Shown here: positions 1 to 9,268 of the stretch, in pieces | Layout of the letters: each line of letters opens with the position of its first letter | Numbering within the stretch: position 1 is the first letter of the stretch | Assembly (NCBI GenBank): GCA_046351595.1 | Contig: JAXLYE010000002.1 | Location: 372,001-436,000 of the forward strand | Source: JAXLYE01 sp046351595 | Lineage (GTDB): Bacteria > Myxococcota_A > Polyangia > Palsa-1104 > JAEUJZ01 | Direction: 5' to 3' | DNA length: 64,000 nucleotides | Made by a program: the position numbers and the translations under genes | The notes under the pieces: model-generated | The model's input: only the letters and a program-made list of their open reading frames with translations | Database searches by the model: none | What the model was told of the DNA's origin: nothing

Positions 1-723
1 GCGGCGCGCGGCCTCGGCGGCCTCGTAGGCGGCCTGCTCGGCGGCCTGGCGCTGGCGCTCGCGCTCCTCGAGGAACGAGGTGCGGACCGCCTCGGGGACG
101 AAGGACAGGTTCTGGCGCAGCGCGATCGGCGAGCTGCACTGGGCCACCCCGTCGAGCAGCCCGGGCCAGTCGGCCTGCTGGGCGCGCGGCCACACCGCCT
201 GGATGGCCTCGATGGCCTCGCCGCAGCGGTTGACGCGGCCGAGCGCGTCGACGGAGAGCCGCGCAGCCTCGACGCTGCCGCACTGCCTGGCGGCACGCAC
301 GAAGACGTCGCCGGCGCGGTTGAAGTCGCCGCCGGTGAAGTAGAGGCGCCCGACCTCGGGCGCGGCGGCGCAGGCGTGCGGCCCGCCGACGACGGACTCG
401 GCGACGGGCGTGACCCACTGCATGACGGCGCCGCGCTCGGGCGCCTGCGGGTAGCTGGTGACGAAGTCGAGGCCGAGCTCGATCGCCTTGCGCTGGGCGC
501 GCTCGGAGGCGCCGCCGCTCGTAGCCACGGCGCAGGCCCGCTGCACCGCCGCGGCCGAGGCCAACGCCGGCAGCCCGGCGAGACGGGCGCTGGCCCCCGG
601 GCCCGGTGCCCCGAGGCCGGGCGGCGTCGGTGAGACGCACGCGGACAGCCCGAGCAGCAGTCCCGCCAGGGCGCCGTGCCGCTCGCCGTGCCGCTCGCCG
701 TGCCGCCCGGGCGGACGGCTCAC
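1..723 (-). CDS. Lipoprotein, 3' end cut by window edge
   Basis: Open minus-strand frame from GTG at 723 to the window edge, so the C-terminus is missing. The N-terminus carries RHGE repeats (a 12-bp direct repeat at 673-705), then a short hydrophobic stretch ending in a lipobox-like LGLSAC with Cys29, so an outer-membrane or periplasmic lipoprotein is inferred. The visible remainder is Ala/Cys-containing and alpha-helical in character, with a charged ERERQRQAAEQ-type stretch at the window edge that looks like the start of a coiled coil. No family recognised. Codon usage matches the neighbours. The GTG start is chosen because no in-frame ATG lies upstream and it gives a proper signal sequence. 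Confidence 0.6.
   Translation of the reverse strand, partial: MSRPPGRHGERHGERHGALAGLLLGLSACVSPTPPGLGAPGPGASARLAGLPALASAAAVQRACAVATSGGASERAQRKAIELGLDFVTSYPQAPERGAVMQWVTPVAESVVGGPHACAAAPEVGRLYFTGGDFNRAGDVFVRAARQCGSVEAARLSVDALGRVNRCGEAIEAIQAVWPRAQQADWPGLLDGVAQCSSPIALRQNLSFVPEAVRTSFLEERERQRQAAEQAAYEAAEAARR
673..705. repeat. 12-bp tandem repeat, about 2.75 copies
   Basis: The unit gccgtgccgctc is repeated inside the first codons of the minus-strand lipoprotein gene and encodes an RHGE repeat ahead of the hydrophobic core of the signal sequence. Being a multiple of three, copy-number change would keep the frame. Confidence 0.7.
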
Positions 724-1139
724 CGGATGCACACGGTCACAGGCCCGATCACAGGATGAATCACCAAGCCGATCACGGCGCGGACTGGGGGACTGGGCAC
801 GGGATCTCTGCATGCAGCCTCGAGCGATTTCGGGGTGGGCCGGTGAGGGCGTTTGGACCAGACTACAGCAAACAGAGCTGATCCTCAGAGGCCTTGCGGC
901 TGAGCCCTCGCGGGGCGCTACCGAGCCGCGGGCGGAGGAGGCACAGCGACGCGACCTGACGAAGCCCGGGCTCCCCCTGTTTCCTTCTGGCGACCTGCGC
1001 TAGCATGGCGCCGCACCAAAGGCCCGGGCCCCGGCGGCGGCTTCCTGCTGCCGTCGGACAAGACCAAGAAACCAGGGCGGCGGACCGGGCCGCGGCGAGC
1101 GCGGGCTGGCCGTCCATCGGGCTCCGCGCAGGCAAACGA
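724..1139. other. Divergent intergenic region
   Basis: About 416 bp between the divergent lipoprotein and RND genes. The codon-like pattern weakens here and no open frame looks like a real protein. It presumably holds promoters for both genes; a TAGCAT hexamer near 1001 could be a -10 box for the exporter gene but has no good -35 partner. Nothing else recognised. Confidence 0.4.
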
Positions 1140-3494
1140 ATGAACGAACAACAACCCAGCTGGCTGTGGTCGACCTTCCGCCTGATCGTGCGGGCGCGGG
1201 TCTTCGTCGTGGCGCTCTACGCGATCCTGCTCGTGCCGAGCGTGTACTTTGCGCTCAAGGTCCCGCAGGACAACTCGATCGACCGCCTCATCGTGCAGAG
1301 CGACCCGGACTACGAGGCCGCGCGCGCCTTCGAGAAGGTCTTCGGCGCCGCCGAGTACGTGATCCTCCTGTGCGAGGCCAACGACCCGTTCGCGCCCGAC
1401 GTGCTGCGCCGCATCGACGAGATGGAGCAGGCGCTCGGCAAGGTGCCCAGGGTCGAGGCCAACTCGGCGCTGTCGGTGTACCGGCGGGCCAAGGCGGGCT
1501 TCTCCGCGACGCCGGAGCAGGCCGCGGCGTTCAAGCAGTTTGTCACCGGCACGGACCTGTTCCGCAAGCAGCACCTGGTCGGCGACAACTTCCTGGCCGT
1601 GCCGCTGGTCCTGTCGATCAAGGGCACCGACGAGCGCGCCCAGGTCCTCGACGCCATCGACGCGGTCATCGCGCCCATCGAGAAGAGCCCGGCGCCGATG
1701 CTGCGCCTGCGCAAGGTCGGCCAGCCCTTCGTCAACGCCTACCTCGACAAGGACACGCGCTCGACGGGGATCCGCTACTTCCCGCTGTTCTTCCTGTTCG
1801 TCACCGGGCTGGTGCTCGGTCTTTACCGCAGCGTGCGGGTGCTGGCCGCGTTCCTGATCACGCTCGCCGTCTGCGCGGCGCTGACCGTCGGCTACATCGG
1901 CGCGACCGGCGGCGTGTTCACGATCGTCTCGTCGCTGGTGCCGATGACGATCCTCATAAGCTGCACCGCGACGCTGGTCTACATCCACTCGCGCTACGTC
2001 GAGCGGCCACAGGAGCGCTCGGTCGACGACCACCAGCTGTTCGCGCTGTGCAACAAGTTCCTGGCCTGCACCGCGTCGCTGTTCGCGGCGGCCGTCGGCT
2101 TCGCGGCGCTGGTCGTCTCGAAGATCCGCCCGATCCGCGAGATGGGCATCTGGGTCGCGGTCGGCCTGCTCATCACCTGGGTCGCGGTCTTCACGCTGTT
2201 CCCGGCGCTGCAGCGCCTGCTCAAGTGCCCGACGGGCCAGGAGCAGAAGGTCGCGGGCGGCTGGTTCGTGTGGCTCGCCGACTTCGTGCCCGGCTTCTCG
2301 TACCGCTACCGCTGGTCGCTGGTGATCGGCTCGCTGGTGCTGTGCGGCATGGGCGCGGCGGCGGTTTGGGGCCTGCCCGGCGGCCTGGTGCAGCCGATGA
2401 CGCTGCAGACCAACGCCATCGAGTACATCCCCCACGACTCGGAGATGTACCAGAACACCAAGCAGCTCGAGAAGGTGCTCGGCGGCCTCGCGGTCACCAA
2501 CGTGTGGCTGCAGGGCAAGTCCGGCGCGGTCAGCGATCCCAAGGTGCTGCGCGGCCTCGTCGACTTCCAGGAGCGCCTCGAGAAGAACCCGATGATCGGC
2601 GGCACGACCAGCCTGGTGTCGATCCTGCAGACGCTGCGCTACCTCGGCGGCAAGGGCGACAAGCTGCCGGCCGACGACGCCGCGCTCGAGGAGATCACCG
2701 ATCAGCTCGAGAACCTGGCCGACCGCGAGCCGACGCTGCGCAGCTTCATCGACAAGGGCAACATGGCGCAGACGCACTACGCCGTGGTCACGCGCACCGA
2801 GGACTACGCCGGCTTCCAAAAGCTGCAGCAGCTGCTCGACAGCCTGTGGGCCGAGTCGAGCGCCGCGCACCCGGTGCTCAAGGATCTGCGCATGCGGCCG
2901 GTCGGCCTGGCGCCGCTGCAGGCCAAGATCTCGCACCACATGGTGCCGACGCTGGTCGAGAGCTTCGGCCTGACCGTGGCGATCATCTTCGGCACCTTCC
3001 TGCTGGTGTTCCGCAGCGGCGCGGCGCGGCTGATGGCGATGATCCCGTCGTTCTTCGCCATCCTGGTGATGTTCCTGTTCATGCGCGGCGTCGGCATCTT
3101 CCTCAACGTCGCGACGATCCTCATCGCCTCGACGGTGCTCGGCACCAGCGAGAACGATCAGATCCACTTCTTCTATCACTTCCAGGAGCGCCGCAAGGAC
3201 GGCACCGTCGAGCAGTCGCTGCGCCACACGCTGCTCATCTCGGGACGCGCGATCTTCTTCGCGACGCTCATCAACGCCGGCGGCTTCGTCGCCTTCGCGC
3301 TCGCCAAGCTGCCGCCGATCCGCCAGTTCGGCATGCTGTCGTCGCTGGCCTTCGTGCTCTCGATGCTCGCGGACTTCACCGCGCTGCCGGCGGCGCTGTG
3401 GCTCCTGTATCGCGCCAAGCCGGACGCGCTCGGCCCGACGCCCGCGACCTCTCCAGAGCAGCCCGTGGCCGAGCAGTCCGCGAAAAGGCCGTAG
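1140..3494 (+). CDS. RND/MMPL-family membrane transporter
   Basis: 784-residue inner-membrane protein of the RND superfamily (MMPL or sterol-sensing-domain-like). The pattern is one N-terminal membrane helix (about 17-38), a large periplasmic loop (about 40-205), a block of helices (about 207-365), a second helix near 390-410, another periplasmic loop (about 415-600) and a second block of helices (about 605-755). This internal duplication is diagnostic for the superfamily, whose members use proton motive force to export lipids or hydrophobic compounds. The length suits a single-chain exporter such as hopanoid transporter HpnN or MmpL. No membrane-fusion protein or outer-membrane channel gene lies beside it, so the substrate is unknown. 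The ATG at 1140 is preferred over an upstream in-frame ATG because the protein then starts just before the first helix. Confidence 0.85.
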   Translation: MNEQQPSWLWSTFRLIVRARVFVVALYAILLVPSVYFALKVPQDNSIDRLIVQSDPDYEAARAFEKVFGAAEYVILLCEANDPFAPDVLRRIDEMEQALGKVPRVEANSALSVYRRAKAGFSATPEQAAAFKQFVTGTDLFRKQHLVGDNFLAVPLVLSIKGTDERAQVLDAIDAVIAPIEKSPAPMLRLRKVGQPFVNAYLDKDTRSTGIRYFPLFFLFVTGLVLGLYRSVRVLAAFLITLAVCAALTVGYIGATGGVFTIVSSLVPMTILISCTATLVYIHSRYVERPQERSVDDHQLFALCNKFLACTASLFAAAVGFAALVVSKIRPIREMGIWVAVGLLITWVAVFTLFPALQRLLKCPTGQEQKVAGGWFVWLADFVPGFSYRYRWSLVIGSLVLCGMGAAAVWGLPGGLVQPMTLQTNAIEYIPHDSEMYQNTKQLEKVLGGLAVTNVWLQGKSGAVSDPKVLRGLVDFQERLEKNPMIGGTTSLVSILQTLRYLGGKGDKLPADDAALEEITDQLENLADREPTLRSFIDKGNMAQTHYAVVTRTEDYAGFQKLQQLLDSLWAESSAAHPVLKDLRMRPVGLAPLQAKISHHMVPTLVESFGLTVAIIFGTFLLVFRSGAARLMAMIPSFFAILVMFLFMRGVGIFLNVATILIASTVLGTSENDQIHFFYHFQERRKDGTVEQSLRHTLLISGRAIFFATLINAGGFVAFALAKLPPIRQFGMLSSLAFVLSMLADFTALPAALWLLYRAKPDALGPTPATSPEQPVAEQSAKRP

Positions 3495-3507
3495 CAAGGA
3501 GACGAAG

Positions 3508-4515
3508 ATGCAGGATGCACACGACGCTCACGAGGCCGGCGCCCGCAAGGCGCGGCTGAAGTCCGACGAGCGCGCCGCCATCGACGAGGCCTACGCCGCC
3601 CAGTCGGTGACGCGGCGCCCGACGGTGCCGGCGCTGGAGGAGGTGCTGTACCGGCCGCTGCCCGTCCTTGACTACGGCTTCGTCCGCGTCATCGACTACA
3701 TGGGCGACGACGCCGCGATCGTGCAGGCGGCGCGCGTCAGCTACGGCCGCGGCACCAGCAAGCTGCGCGACGACCGCGGCCTCATCCGCTACCTGATGCG
3801 GCACCGCCACACCACGCCGTTCGAGATGTGCGAGCTCAAGCTCCACGTCAAGCTGCCGATCTTCGTCGCCCGTCAGTGGATCCGCCACCGCACCGCCAGC
3901 GTCAACGAGTACTCGGCGCGCTACTCGATCCTCGACCGCGAGTTCTACCTGCCCGAGCCGGCGATCCTGGCCGAGCAGTCGCGCACCAACCGCCAGGGCC
4001 GCGAGAGCGCGCTGTCACCGGCGCAGGCCGCCGCGGTGCTGGACATCCTGCGCGACGACGCGCTGCGCTGCTACGACCACTACGAGGAGCTGCTCAACGA
4101 GGACGAGCTCGGGTCCGTCCGTCGGGACGACGCGCCGCAGCTGGCGCGCGAGCTGGCGCGGATGAACCTGACGCTCAACTTCTACACGCAGTGGTACTGG
4201 AAGATCGACCTGCACAACCTCATGCACTTTCTGGCGCTGCGCATCGACGCGCACGCGCAGTACGAGATCCGCGTCTACGGCGAGGCCATCGCCGGCCTGT
4301 GCGAGCGCTGGGTGCCGAGCGCCTGGGAGGCGTTCCGCGACTATCGGCTGGAGGCGACGACGCTGTCGCGGCAGGAGCTCGTGGCCGTGCGACAGCTCTT
4401 GCGCGGCGAGCCGCCGGACCTCACCGGCCTGTCGCCGCGCGAGCTGCGCGAGCTGTCGAGCAAGCTGGAGCTGACGCTGCCTTCCTTGGCGGCGGCCGCG
4501 AACGCGGGTCGCTAG
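3508..4515 (+). CDS. thyX: Flavin-dependent thymidylate synthase ThyX
   Basis: Makes dTMP from dUMP using methylenetetrahydrofolate, NADPH and FAD. The ThyX signature RHR-x7-S is present at residues 126-136 (RHRTASVNEYS), followed by the usual ARYS. At 335 residues it is longer than the common 220-260-residue enzymes: about 50 residues of charged N-terminal extension precede the core, and the C-terminus is also long. AAGGAG lies just upstream of the ATG. It follows the exporter gene by 13 bp and may be cotranscribed. No thyA is seen here. Confidence 0.95.
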   Translation: MQDAHDAHEAGARKARLKSDERAAIDEAYAAQSVTRRPTVPALEEVLYRPLPVLDYGFVRVIDYMGDDAAIVQAARVSYGRGTSKLRDDRGLIRYLMRHRHTTPFEMCELKLHVKLPIFVARQWIRHRTASVNEYSARYSILDREFYLPEPAILAEQSRTNRQGRESALSPAQAAAVLDILRDDALRCYDHYEELLNEDELGSVRRDDAPQLARELARMNLTLNFYTQWYWKIDLHNLMHFLALRIDAHAQYEIRVYGEAIAGLCERWVPSAWEAFRDYRLEATTLSRQELVAVRQLLRGEPPDLTGLSPRELRELSSKLELTLPSLAAAANAGR

Positions 4516-4629
4516 CGGCCAGTGCCGCACCGTCGCGGTATTGGTGCGGTAGAGGTATTGTAGAATTTGTAATTAGGCTCACATTTAGTTGGTGCTCTTT
4601 GGCTCCCGAAACGCAATAATGCGGGGGCT
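4516..4629. promoter_or_regulatory. AT-rich upstream region of kelch gene
   Basis: This 114-bp gap is clearly more AT-rich than its surroundings, including a stretch around 4556-4585, and probably holds the promoter of the kelch lipoprotein. No convincing sigma-70 pair was found. A TGGC-N9-GC arrangement near 4600-4615 has sigma-54 spacing but lacks the TT before GC, so it is not called. Confidence 0.3.
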
Positions 4630-6012
4630 TTGACCCGACCAATTCCTCTGTCCTTCAGACCCCGAACCACGCGACCGGCCTGGCAGGGAGCCGCGCTGGC
4701 CGCGGGCCTCGGTCTGCTCGGCGCGCTGGCCGCTGCGCTGCCGGGCTGCGGCGGTGCCTCCGAGGCCGCCTGCACCGAGGCCGGCTGCCTGACGCTGGTG
4801 CTCGACGGAGCTAGCGGGCTGGCCGGTCCGCTCGACGACGTGACGGTGATCGTGCAGGCCGGCGCGACGACGTGGCGGCCGCCGCTGCGCGAGCGCCTGA
4901 TCCGGCTGCCGTCGGCGCTCTCTCTGCAGCTGCCCGCCTGTGTGGCGGCCGAGCCGCGGCTGCGCGTGACCGTGCGCGCCCGCCTCGCCGGGGCGCGCCT
5001 GGTGGCCGCGGGCGAGCGGGTGCGCGACGGCCAGCCGGCCCGGATGCCGCTCACCCTCGAGCCCATCGAGACCGACGGGCCGGGGGCGCGGCTCGGCGCG
5101 GCGCTGGCGCACGACCCGGTGAGCGGGCGCCTCCTCCTCATCGGCGGGCGCCGCGGCAGCACGGTGCTGAGCGAGCCGTGGGCCTGGGACGGCGCGCGCT
5201 GGCAGAAGCAGGCGGAGCCGGGCCTGCCGGCGCGCTCGGGGCACGCGGTGGCGCTCGATCCGCAGCGCGGCCTGCTGCTGCTGTTCGGCGGGCGCGGGGC
5301 CGACGGGGCGCTGCTCGCAGACACCTGGCTGTACGACGGCGCCGCGTGGCAGCGGGTGGCCGTTGCCGGGCCGCCGGCACGTGCCCACACCGCGCTCGCT
5401 CCCGTCGCGGGCGGGCTCCTTCTGAGCGGCGGCGTCGGCGCGACCGACGCCGCGCTCGGCGACACGTGGTCGTGGGACGGGCAGGGCTGGCGCGAGGTGA
5501 CGGCCGCGCGCGACGCGTGCCCCGACGAGCGCCCCGCGACCGCGAGCGGCCCGCGCTGCCGCACCGGCGCGTCGCTGGTCGCGGCGGGTCCGGCCGCGCT
5601 CCTGCTCGGCGGCCTGCTCGGGCCGCGGCCGACCAGCCCGCCCGAGCTCGACGAGGTGGCGTGGCGCTGGGACGGCGGATCCTTCGCCGCGCTGCCGGTG
5701 AGCCCGGCGACGGTGCTGCAGCGCTGGCTGGGCGCGGCGGCGCCCGTGTCCGACGGCCGCGTGCTGATCGGCGGCGGCCAGAGCAGCGGCGGACCGCGCC
5801 AGGACTTCTACCTGCTCGAGGCGAGCAGCGGCCGCGCGAGCCCGCTGCTCGGCGTCGCCCCGCCCGCACGCAGCGAGGCGGCGCTGGCCTACGACCCGCT
5901 GCGCGACGAGGCGATCTTGTTTGGCGGCGAGGGGCGCGAGCAGCAGGCCGCCGTCGAGCTCGCGGACACCTGGAGCTTCCACCCGGCCGCGGGCTGGGAG
6001 CGGCTGCGCTGA
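4630..6012 (+). CDS. Kelch-repeat lipoprotein
   Basis: 460 residues from a TTG start. A signal sequence ends in a lipobox-like ALPGC with Cys40. About 90 residues of beta-rich sequence with several Cys follow, then a kelch-type propeller from about residue 130 to the end. Repeats show the paired glycines and the aromatic W/Y of kelch motifs, for example LLLIGGRRG and LLLLFGGRG followed by DTWLYDG or DTWSWDG. Such propellers usually bind ligands or proteins; no catalytic residues can be assigned. It is expected at the cell surface or in the periplasm. It converges on the nucleotidase gene with only 19 bp between the stops. Confidence 0.8.
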   Translation: MTRPIPLSFRPRTTRPAWQGAALAAGLGLLGALAAALPGCGGASEAACTEAGCLTLVLDGASGLAGPLDDVTVIVQAGATTWRPPLRERLIRLPSALSLQLPACVAAEPRLRVTVRARLAGARLVAAGERVRDGQPARMPLTLEPIETDGPGARLGAALAHDPVSGRLLLIGGRRGSTVLSEPWAWDGARWQKQAEPGLPARSGHAVALDPQRGLLLLFGGRGADGALLADTWLYDGAAWQRVAVAGPPARAHTALAPVAGGLLLSGGVGATDAALGDTWSWDGQGWREVTAARDACPDERPATASGPRCRTGASLVAAGPAALLLGGLLGPRPTSPPELDEVAWRWDGGSFAALPVSPATVLQRWLGAAAPVSDGRVLIGGGQSSGGPRQDFYLLEASSGRASPLLGVAPPARSEAALAYDPLRDEAILFGGEGREQQAAVELADTWSFHPAAGWERLR

Positions 6013-6034
6013 GCCGCCCGTCCGCGCCGGCTCA
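6010..6034. terminator. Hairpin across convergent stops
   Basis: Arms TGAGCCG (6010-6016) and CGGCTCA (6028-6034) enclose an 11-nt loop and include both stop codons of the converging kelch and nucleotidase genes. There is no T-run, so it is a plausible bidirectional hairpin rather than a classical terminator. Confidence 0.35.
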
Positions 6035-7675
6035 CGGCGACGGCGGATCCGGGTCTTTGACGGTGACGCGGCCCTCGATCCGGGCTGCGACCGGGCTGTT
6101 CTTCTTGATGAAGTTGAGGATCGTGTCGTTGACGATGAGGCCGGTGTCGCTCGTCGGCGCGCCGGCGAACAGGTCCTTGTAGCCGGCCGCGACGTTGGCC
6201 AGGTAGTCGGTGGTGGCGACGGTGTAGCTGCGGGCCGGGTCGAGCGCCTCGTACGTCGGCGGGCTCGCCGTCGGGTCGCTGTACTTGGCGAGCGTGATCT
6301 GTGTCGCCCGCTTGCCCTCGATGACGTAGCGCGCGCCCGAGGTCACGCCGAACGCGTCGCTGCCCCGCCGCTCCGCCGCCAGCCCGAGCAGCGCCTGCAC
6401 CTGCGCGCCCGAGAGCTGCACCGTCAGCAGCTTGTTCTTGTACGGCAGCGCGGTCAGGTAGTCCTCCATGCGGATCGGGCCCGGCGGGATCGAGGCCCGG
6501 AACGACGACGCCGTCGACAGCATGAGGTGGGCGCGGGCGGCGGTGCGCGCGACGTCCATGGCGAAGTCGCCGAGCACCGACTCGCCGCGGTCGATGTCGT
6601 CGAGCGAGAGCTCCACCGCCGCGGCGCCGATGACCTGGAAGCGCTCGGCGTACCTGGGGTCCGCCTCGAGGTCGCGCTGCATCCGGCCGACCCGCGCCGC
6701 GATCTCGGCGTCTTCGCCGAGCGTGTTGTCCATGCGCACCAGGCGGCCGCTTGTGCTCACCAGCTTGCCGCCGCGTACGACGAGCTCGACCTGCGACAGA
6801 TAGTTCAGGTACTGGAACGGGCTGATGAAGTACGTCGAGGTGCCCGCGATGGTCTGCAGCGCGCCCTTGTAGTGCGAGTGCGAGCCGAGGATGACGTCGA
6901 TGCCGGGCACGGTCCGGGCCATCTCGAAGTCAGCCTCGCGCGACTGGTGACCGAAGAAGACGACGACGTTTACCTGCTCGGTCTCGCGCAGCGCCCGCAC
7001 GATCCGGGTGGCCGCGGCGATTCCGTCGGTGAAGCGCGCGCCGAGCGGCAGGTTCGTGGGCTTGACCAGGCTCGGGAAGTCGGGCCCGGACAGCGCGAAC
7101 AGGCCGACCTTGATGCCGCCGATCTGGCGCACCACATACGGCCTGCCGCCGTCGGTGAGCAGCGGCTTGTCGTCGCTGCCGACCAGGTTGCCCGAGAGCA
7201 CCGGGAAGCCGGCGCGGCGGGCGCACGTGGCGAAGACGTCCCAGCCGTAGTCCGCGTCGTGGTTGCCGAAGGCCATGGCCGAAAGGTGCTCGCCCAGCCA
7301 CGTCCACTCGCTGCAGTCGCTGGCGTACTTGTCTGACCAGGCCGGCGTGCCGCTGTTCCACATGTCGCCGCCCGAGAGCACGAGCACGTTGGGTGTGCTC
7401 GCCTTGACCTGCTTGATGTAGCCGAGCGCGCGCGCGATGCCGCCCTGGCTGCTCTGGTGCTCGCTGAAGAACGGCACGGCGTGCGCGTGGTAGTCGGAGA
7501 AGTGCAGCAGCGTCAGCCGCACCTCGTCGCCCCCGGCGGACGGCGCGGGCGAGGGCGCGGCCAGCGGCGGGTGGCAGGCGGCCTGCCCGCCGAGCCCCAC
7601 GAGTCCTGCGAGCCTGAAGACCAGCCCCAGCGCGCGGAGCGCCGAGCAGAGCGGTGCGGTGCGTTCGAGCGGCAT
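6032..7675 (-). CDS. UshA-family 5'-nucleotidase/metallophosphatase
   Basis: 547-residue secreted enzyme of the 5'-nucleotidase / 2',3'-cyclic phosphodiesterase family, which hydrolyses extracellular nucleotides for phosphate or nucleoside scavenging. The dinuclear-metal motifs are intact: D61-x-H63 in HFSDYHAH, GGDMWN (D104), GNHDAD (N138, H139) and GSHSH further on. A 5'-nucleotidase C-terminal substrate domain follows from about residue 335. The N-terminus has a hydrophobic segment ending in GGQAAC; Cys34 could be lipidated although the lipobox is imperfect. It is transcribed divergently from the ligase cassette. Confidence 0.88.
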   Translation of the reverse strand: MPLERTAPLCSALRALGLVFRLAGLVGLGGQAACHPPLAAPSPAPSAGGDEVRLTLLHFSDYHAHAVPFFSEHQSSQGGIARALGYIKQVKASTPNVLVLSGGDMWNSGTPAWSDKYASDCSEWTWLGEHLSAMAFGNHDADYGWDVFATCARRAGFPVLSGNLVGSDDKPLLTDGGRPYVVRQIGGIKVGLFALSGPDFPSLVKPTNLPLGARFTDGIAAATRIVRALRETEQVNVVVFFGHQSREADFEMARTVPGIDVILGSHSHYKGALQTIAGTSTYFISPFQYLNYLSQVELVVRGGKLVSTSGRLVRMDNTLGEDAEIAARVGRMQRDLEADPRYAERFQVIGAAAVELSLDDIDRGESVLGDFAMDVARTAARAHLMLSTASSFRASIPPGPIRMEDYLTALPYKNKLLTVQLSGAQVQALLGLAAERRGSDAFGVTSGARYVIEGKRATQITLAKYSDPTASPPTYEALDPARSYTVATTDYLANVAAGYKDLFAGAPTSDTGLIVNDTILNFIKKNSPVAARIEGRVTVKDPDPPSP

Positions 7676-7805
7676 GGCGGGACACTACACCAGCGAGGCG
7701 CCCGTCGCCCGCGCCGGTCTCTGCAGCGGTTCGGGGGGGCTCTTGGGCCGCCCGACATCGGGCGAACCCTAGGGCTAAAAGTGGCCATCTGCCGCAGATA
7801 CCCCC

Positions 7806-7835
7806 TTTTCACCCATCTGCCTGCCGGAATAAAAT
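7806..7835 (+). promoter_or_regulatory. Candidate sigma-70-like promoter for ligase cassette
   Basis: TTTTCA (7806-7811), an 18-bp spacer, and TAAAAT (7830-7835), in a locally AT-rich patch 86 bp upstream of the first cassette gene. Only the -10 is close to consensus. Confidence 0.4.
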
Positions 7836-7920
7836 CTGTGTTCCCGAAAACTTACTTTGTTGATCGTGTAGGGGCCAAGTAAGCGCACGACGCCGGCCCT
7901 CCCGATCGGCCGGAGGCTGC

Positions 7921-8541
7921 ATGGCGAAGGCGCTGGTGTTCCGCTACGGCAAGGCGGACCTCTCGTTCCAGCTCGAGAAGGTCGACCGCAAGAAGCTATA
8001 CGGCTACGTCGAGCCCGAGGTCCTCGACGGCAAAGGCCGCGCCTGCCAGCTCGCGATCCTCGGCGGCGACGGCAAGACCCTGGTCGGCCGCGGCGGCAGC
8101 GCCCTGCTCATGCTCGACCCTGACGGCGGCTACTGCGAGCGCGCCGCGCTCAAGCCGGTTTCGCCCGAGGCGCAGCCGCTCATCAAGGCCGCCTCGTCGT
8201 TCAGCGCGCCGATCCCGCTCGATCGCCGCGCCACCGTCGACGAGTACCTGGGCCACAGCGTCAAGGCGGTGTATGCGCTCACCCCGCCGATGGGCGCCGA
8301 GGCGCTGCTCGGTGACCTCAAGGGCGGCGCCATCTTCAGCTTCCCCTTCAGCTTCCGCGGCGGCCTCGATCCGGACACCGGCTTCCTCCTGACCGGCTCC
8401 GACGGCACGCCGTTCCTGGCCGTGGGCAAGCAGGCCCGCCTCGAGTTCGTGACGCTGCGCGAGAGCGCGGATCCCGACGAGGCGGTGGAGCTCGATGAGG
8501 ACGAGACCGACGAGGACAGCGTCGACTTCGGGATGATGTAA
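7921..8541 (+). CDS. Uncharacterised protein, first gene of ligase cassette
   Basis: 206 residues, family not recognised. No signal peptide or membrane segment, so cytoplasmic. The first half looks beta-rich with many Gly-Asp turns; the C-terminal 25 residues are strongly acidic (DEDETDEDSVDFGMM), a tail type often seen in DNA mimics or in proteins that contact basic partners, though that is only a suggestion. GGAGG lies just before the ATG. It is followed after 10 bp by the next unknown gene, and that gene overlaps the ligase-like gene, so the three are very probably one operon. Confidence 0.75.
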   Translation: MAKALVFRYGKADLSFQLEKVDRKKLYGYVEPEVLDGKGRACQLAILGGDGKTLVGRGGSALLMLDPDGGYCERAALKPVSPEAQPLIKAASSFSAPIPLDRRATVDEYLGHSVKAVYALTPPMGAEALLGDLKGGAIFSFPFSFRGGLDPDTGFLLTGSDGTPFLAVGKQARLEFVTLRESADPDEAVELDEDETDEDSVDFGMM

Positions 8542-8551
8542 GGGGGTCACC

Positions 8552-9268
8552 GTGGGCAGAATCAACCTCTCGAACAGCAAGCAGCGCGACGCCGTCGTCG
8601 GGACGCGCAGCGTCAGCAGCGGCCTCAAGGTGCGCTGGCTCGACGACAAGGGCCGCCAGGCGCAGAGCGCGCGCATCCTCAAGGCGCCGCTCAGCCATGA
8701 CCTCGACGCGCTGCTCGCGGCCAGCGGCGGCGACCCGGCCCGCCTCGGCGACGCCCTGCAGAGCGGCGATCCCGAGGTCGACCTCGAGCGCACCGGCGCG
8801 ATCCTGCGCGACACCGCGCGCGTCTACATCGATCCCGATCAGAAGATCGTGCACGCCGCCGCGGTCTTCGACGTGCTCAAGAACCCGGACGGCAGCACCA
8901 AGGACCGGCGGCCGCACAAGGCGCCCGAGCCCAACGTCGCCCTCGACGAGACGCCGCTCAAGTGGAGCGGCAAGCTGTTCAAGAAGGCCGACGTCTACAA
9001 CAAGTTCGTCTTCACCTCGAAGCTGCAGGTCGTGCACGTCAACGGCCTGACCTACGACTTCCTCTTCGAGATCGCGCGCGAGCTCGAGCTCAAGGAGAGC
9101 CTGCTGCTCGTCGGTGCCGGCGCCAAGTCGAACCAGCCGCTGGTGTTCCAGCGCGGCGGCACGCCCTACCGCGGCTTCCTCGAGGGCCGCACCCAGGGCG
9201 AGGCCTACTGCCTCATCCTCCACCTGTCCAACCTGGAGCTCAAGGCTCCGCCGAGCGAGAGGGCGTGA
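8552..9268 (+). CDS. Uncharacterised protein, second gene of ligase cassette
   Basis: 238 residues from a GTG start preceded by a GGGGG stretch; family not recognised. No signal peptide or membrane segment. The N-terminus is basic (RINLSNSKQRDAVVGTR), and the rest mixes alpha and beta with a conserved-looking hydrophobic core around residues 155-225. Its TGA shares one base with the ATG of the ligase-like gene, implying translational coupling and probably a fixed stoichiometry with that enzyme. Cytoplasmic and possibly nucleic-acid binding, by context only. Confidence 0.75.
   Translation: MGRINLSNSKQRDAVVGTRSVSSGLKVRWLDDKGRQAQSARILKAPLSHDLDALLAASGGDPARLGDALQSGDPEVDLERTGAILRDTARVYIDPDQKIVHAAAVFDVLKNPDGSTKDRRPHKAPEPNVALDETPLKWSGKLFKKADVYNKFVFTSKLQVVHVNGLTYDFLFEIARELELKESLLLVGAGAKSNQPLVFQRGGTPYRGFLEGRTQGEAYCLILHLSNLELKAPPSERA

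Noticed and set aside
918..3497. A very long open minus-strand frame (859 codons) opposite the RND transporter gene
   Set aside because: It is Arg/Gln/His/Asp-rich with no family signal and mirrors the GC-rich codon bias of the gene on the other strand.
4597..4616. Sigma-54 promoter before the kelch gene
   Set aside because: The spacing TGGC-N9-GC fits, but the TT before GC is missing, and such a match is easy by chance.
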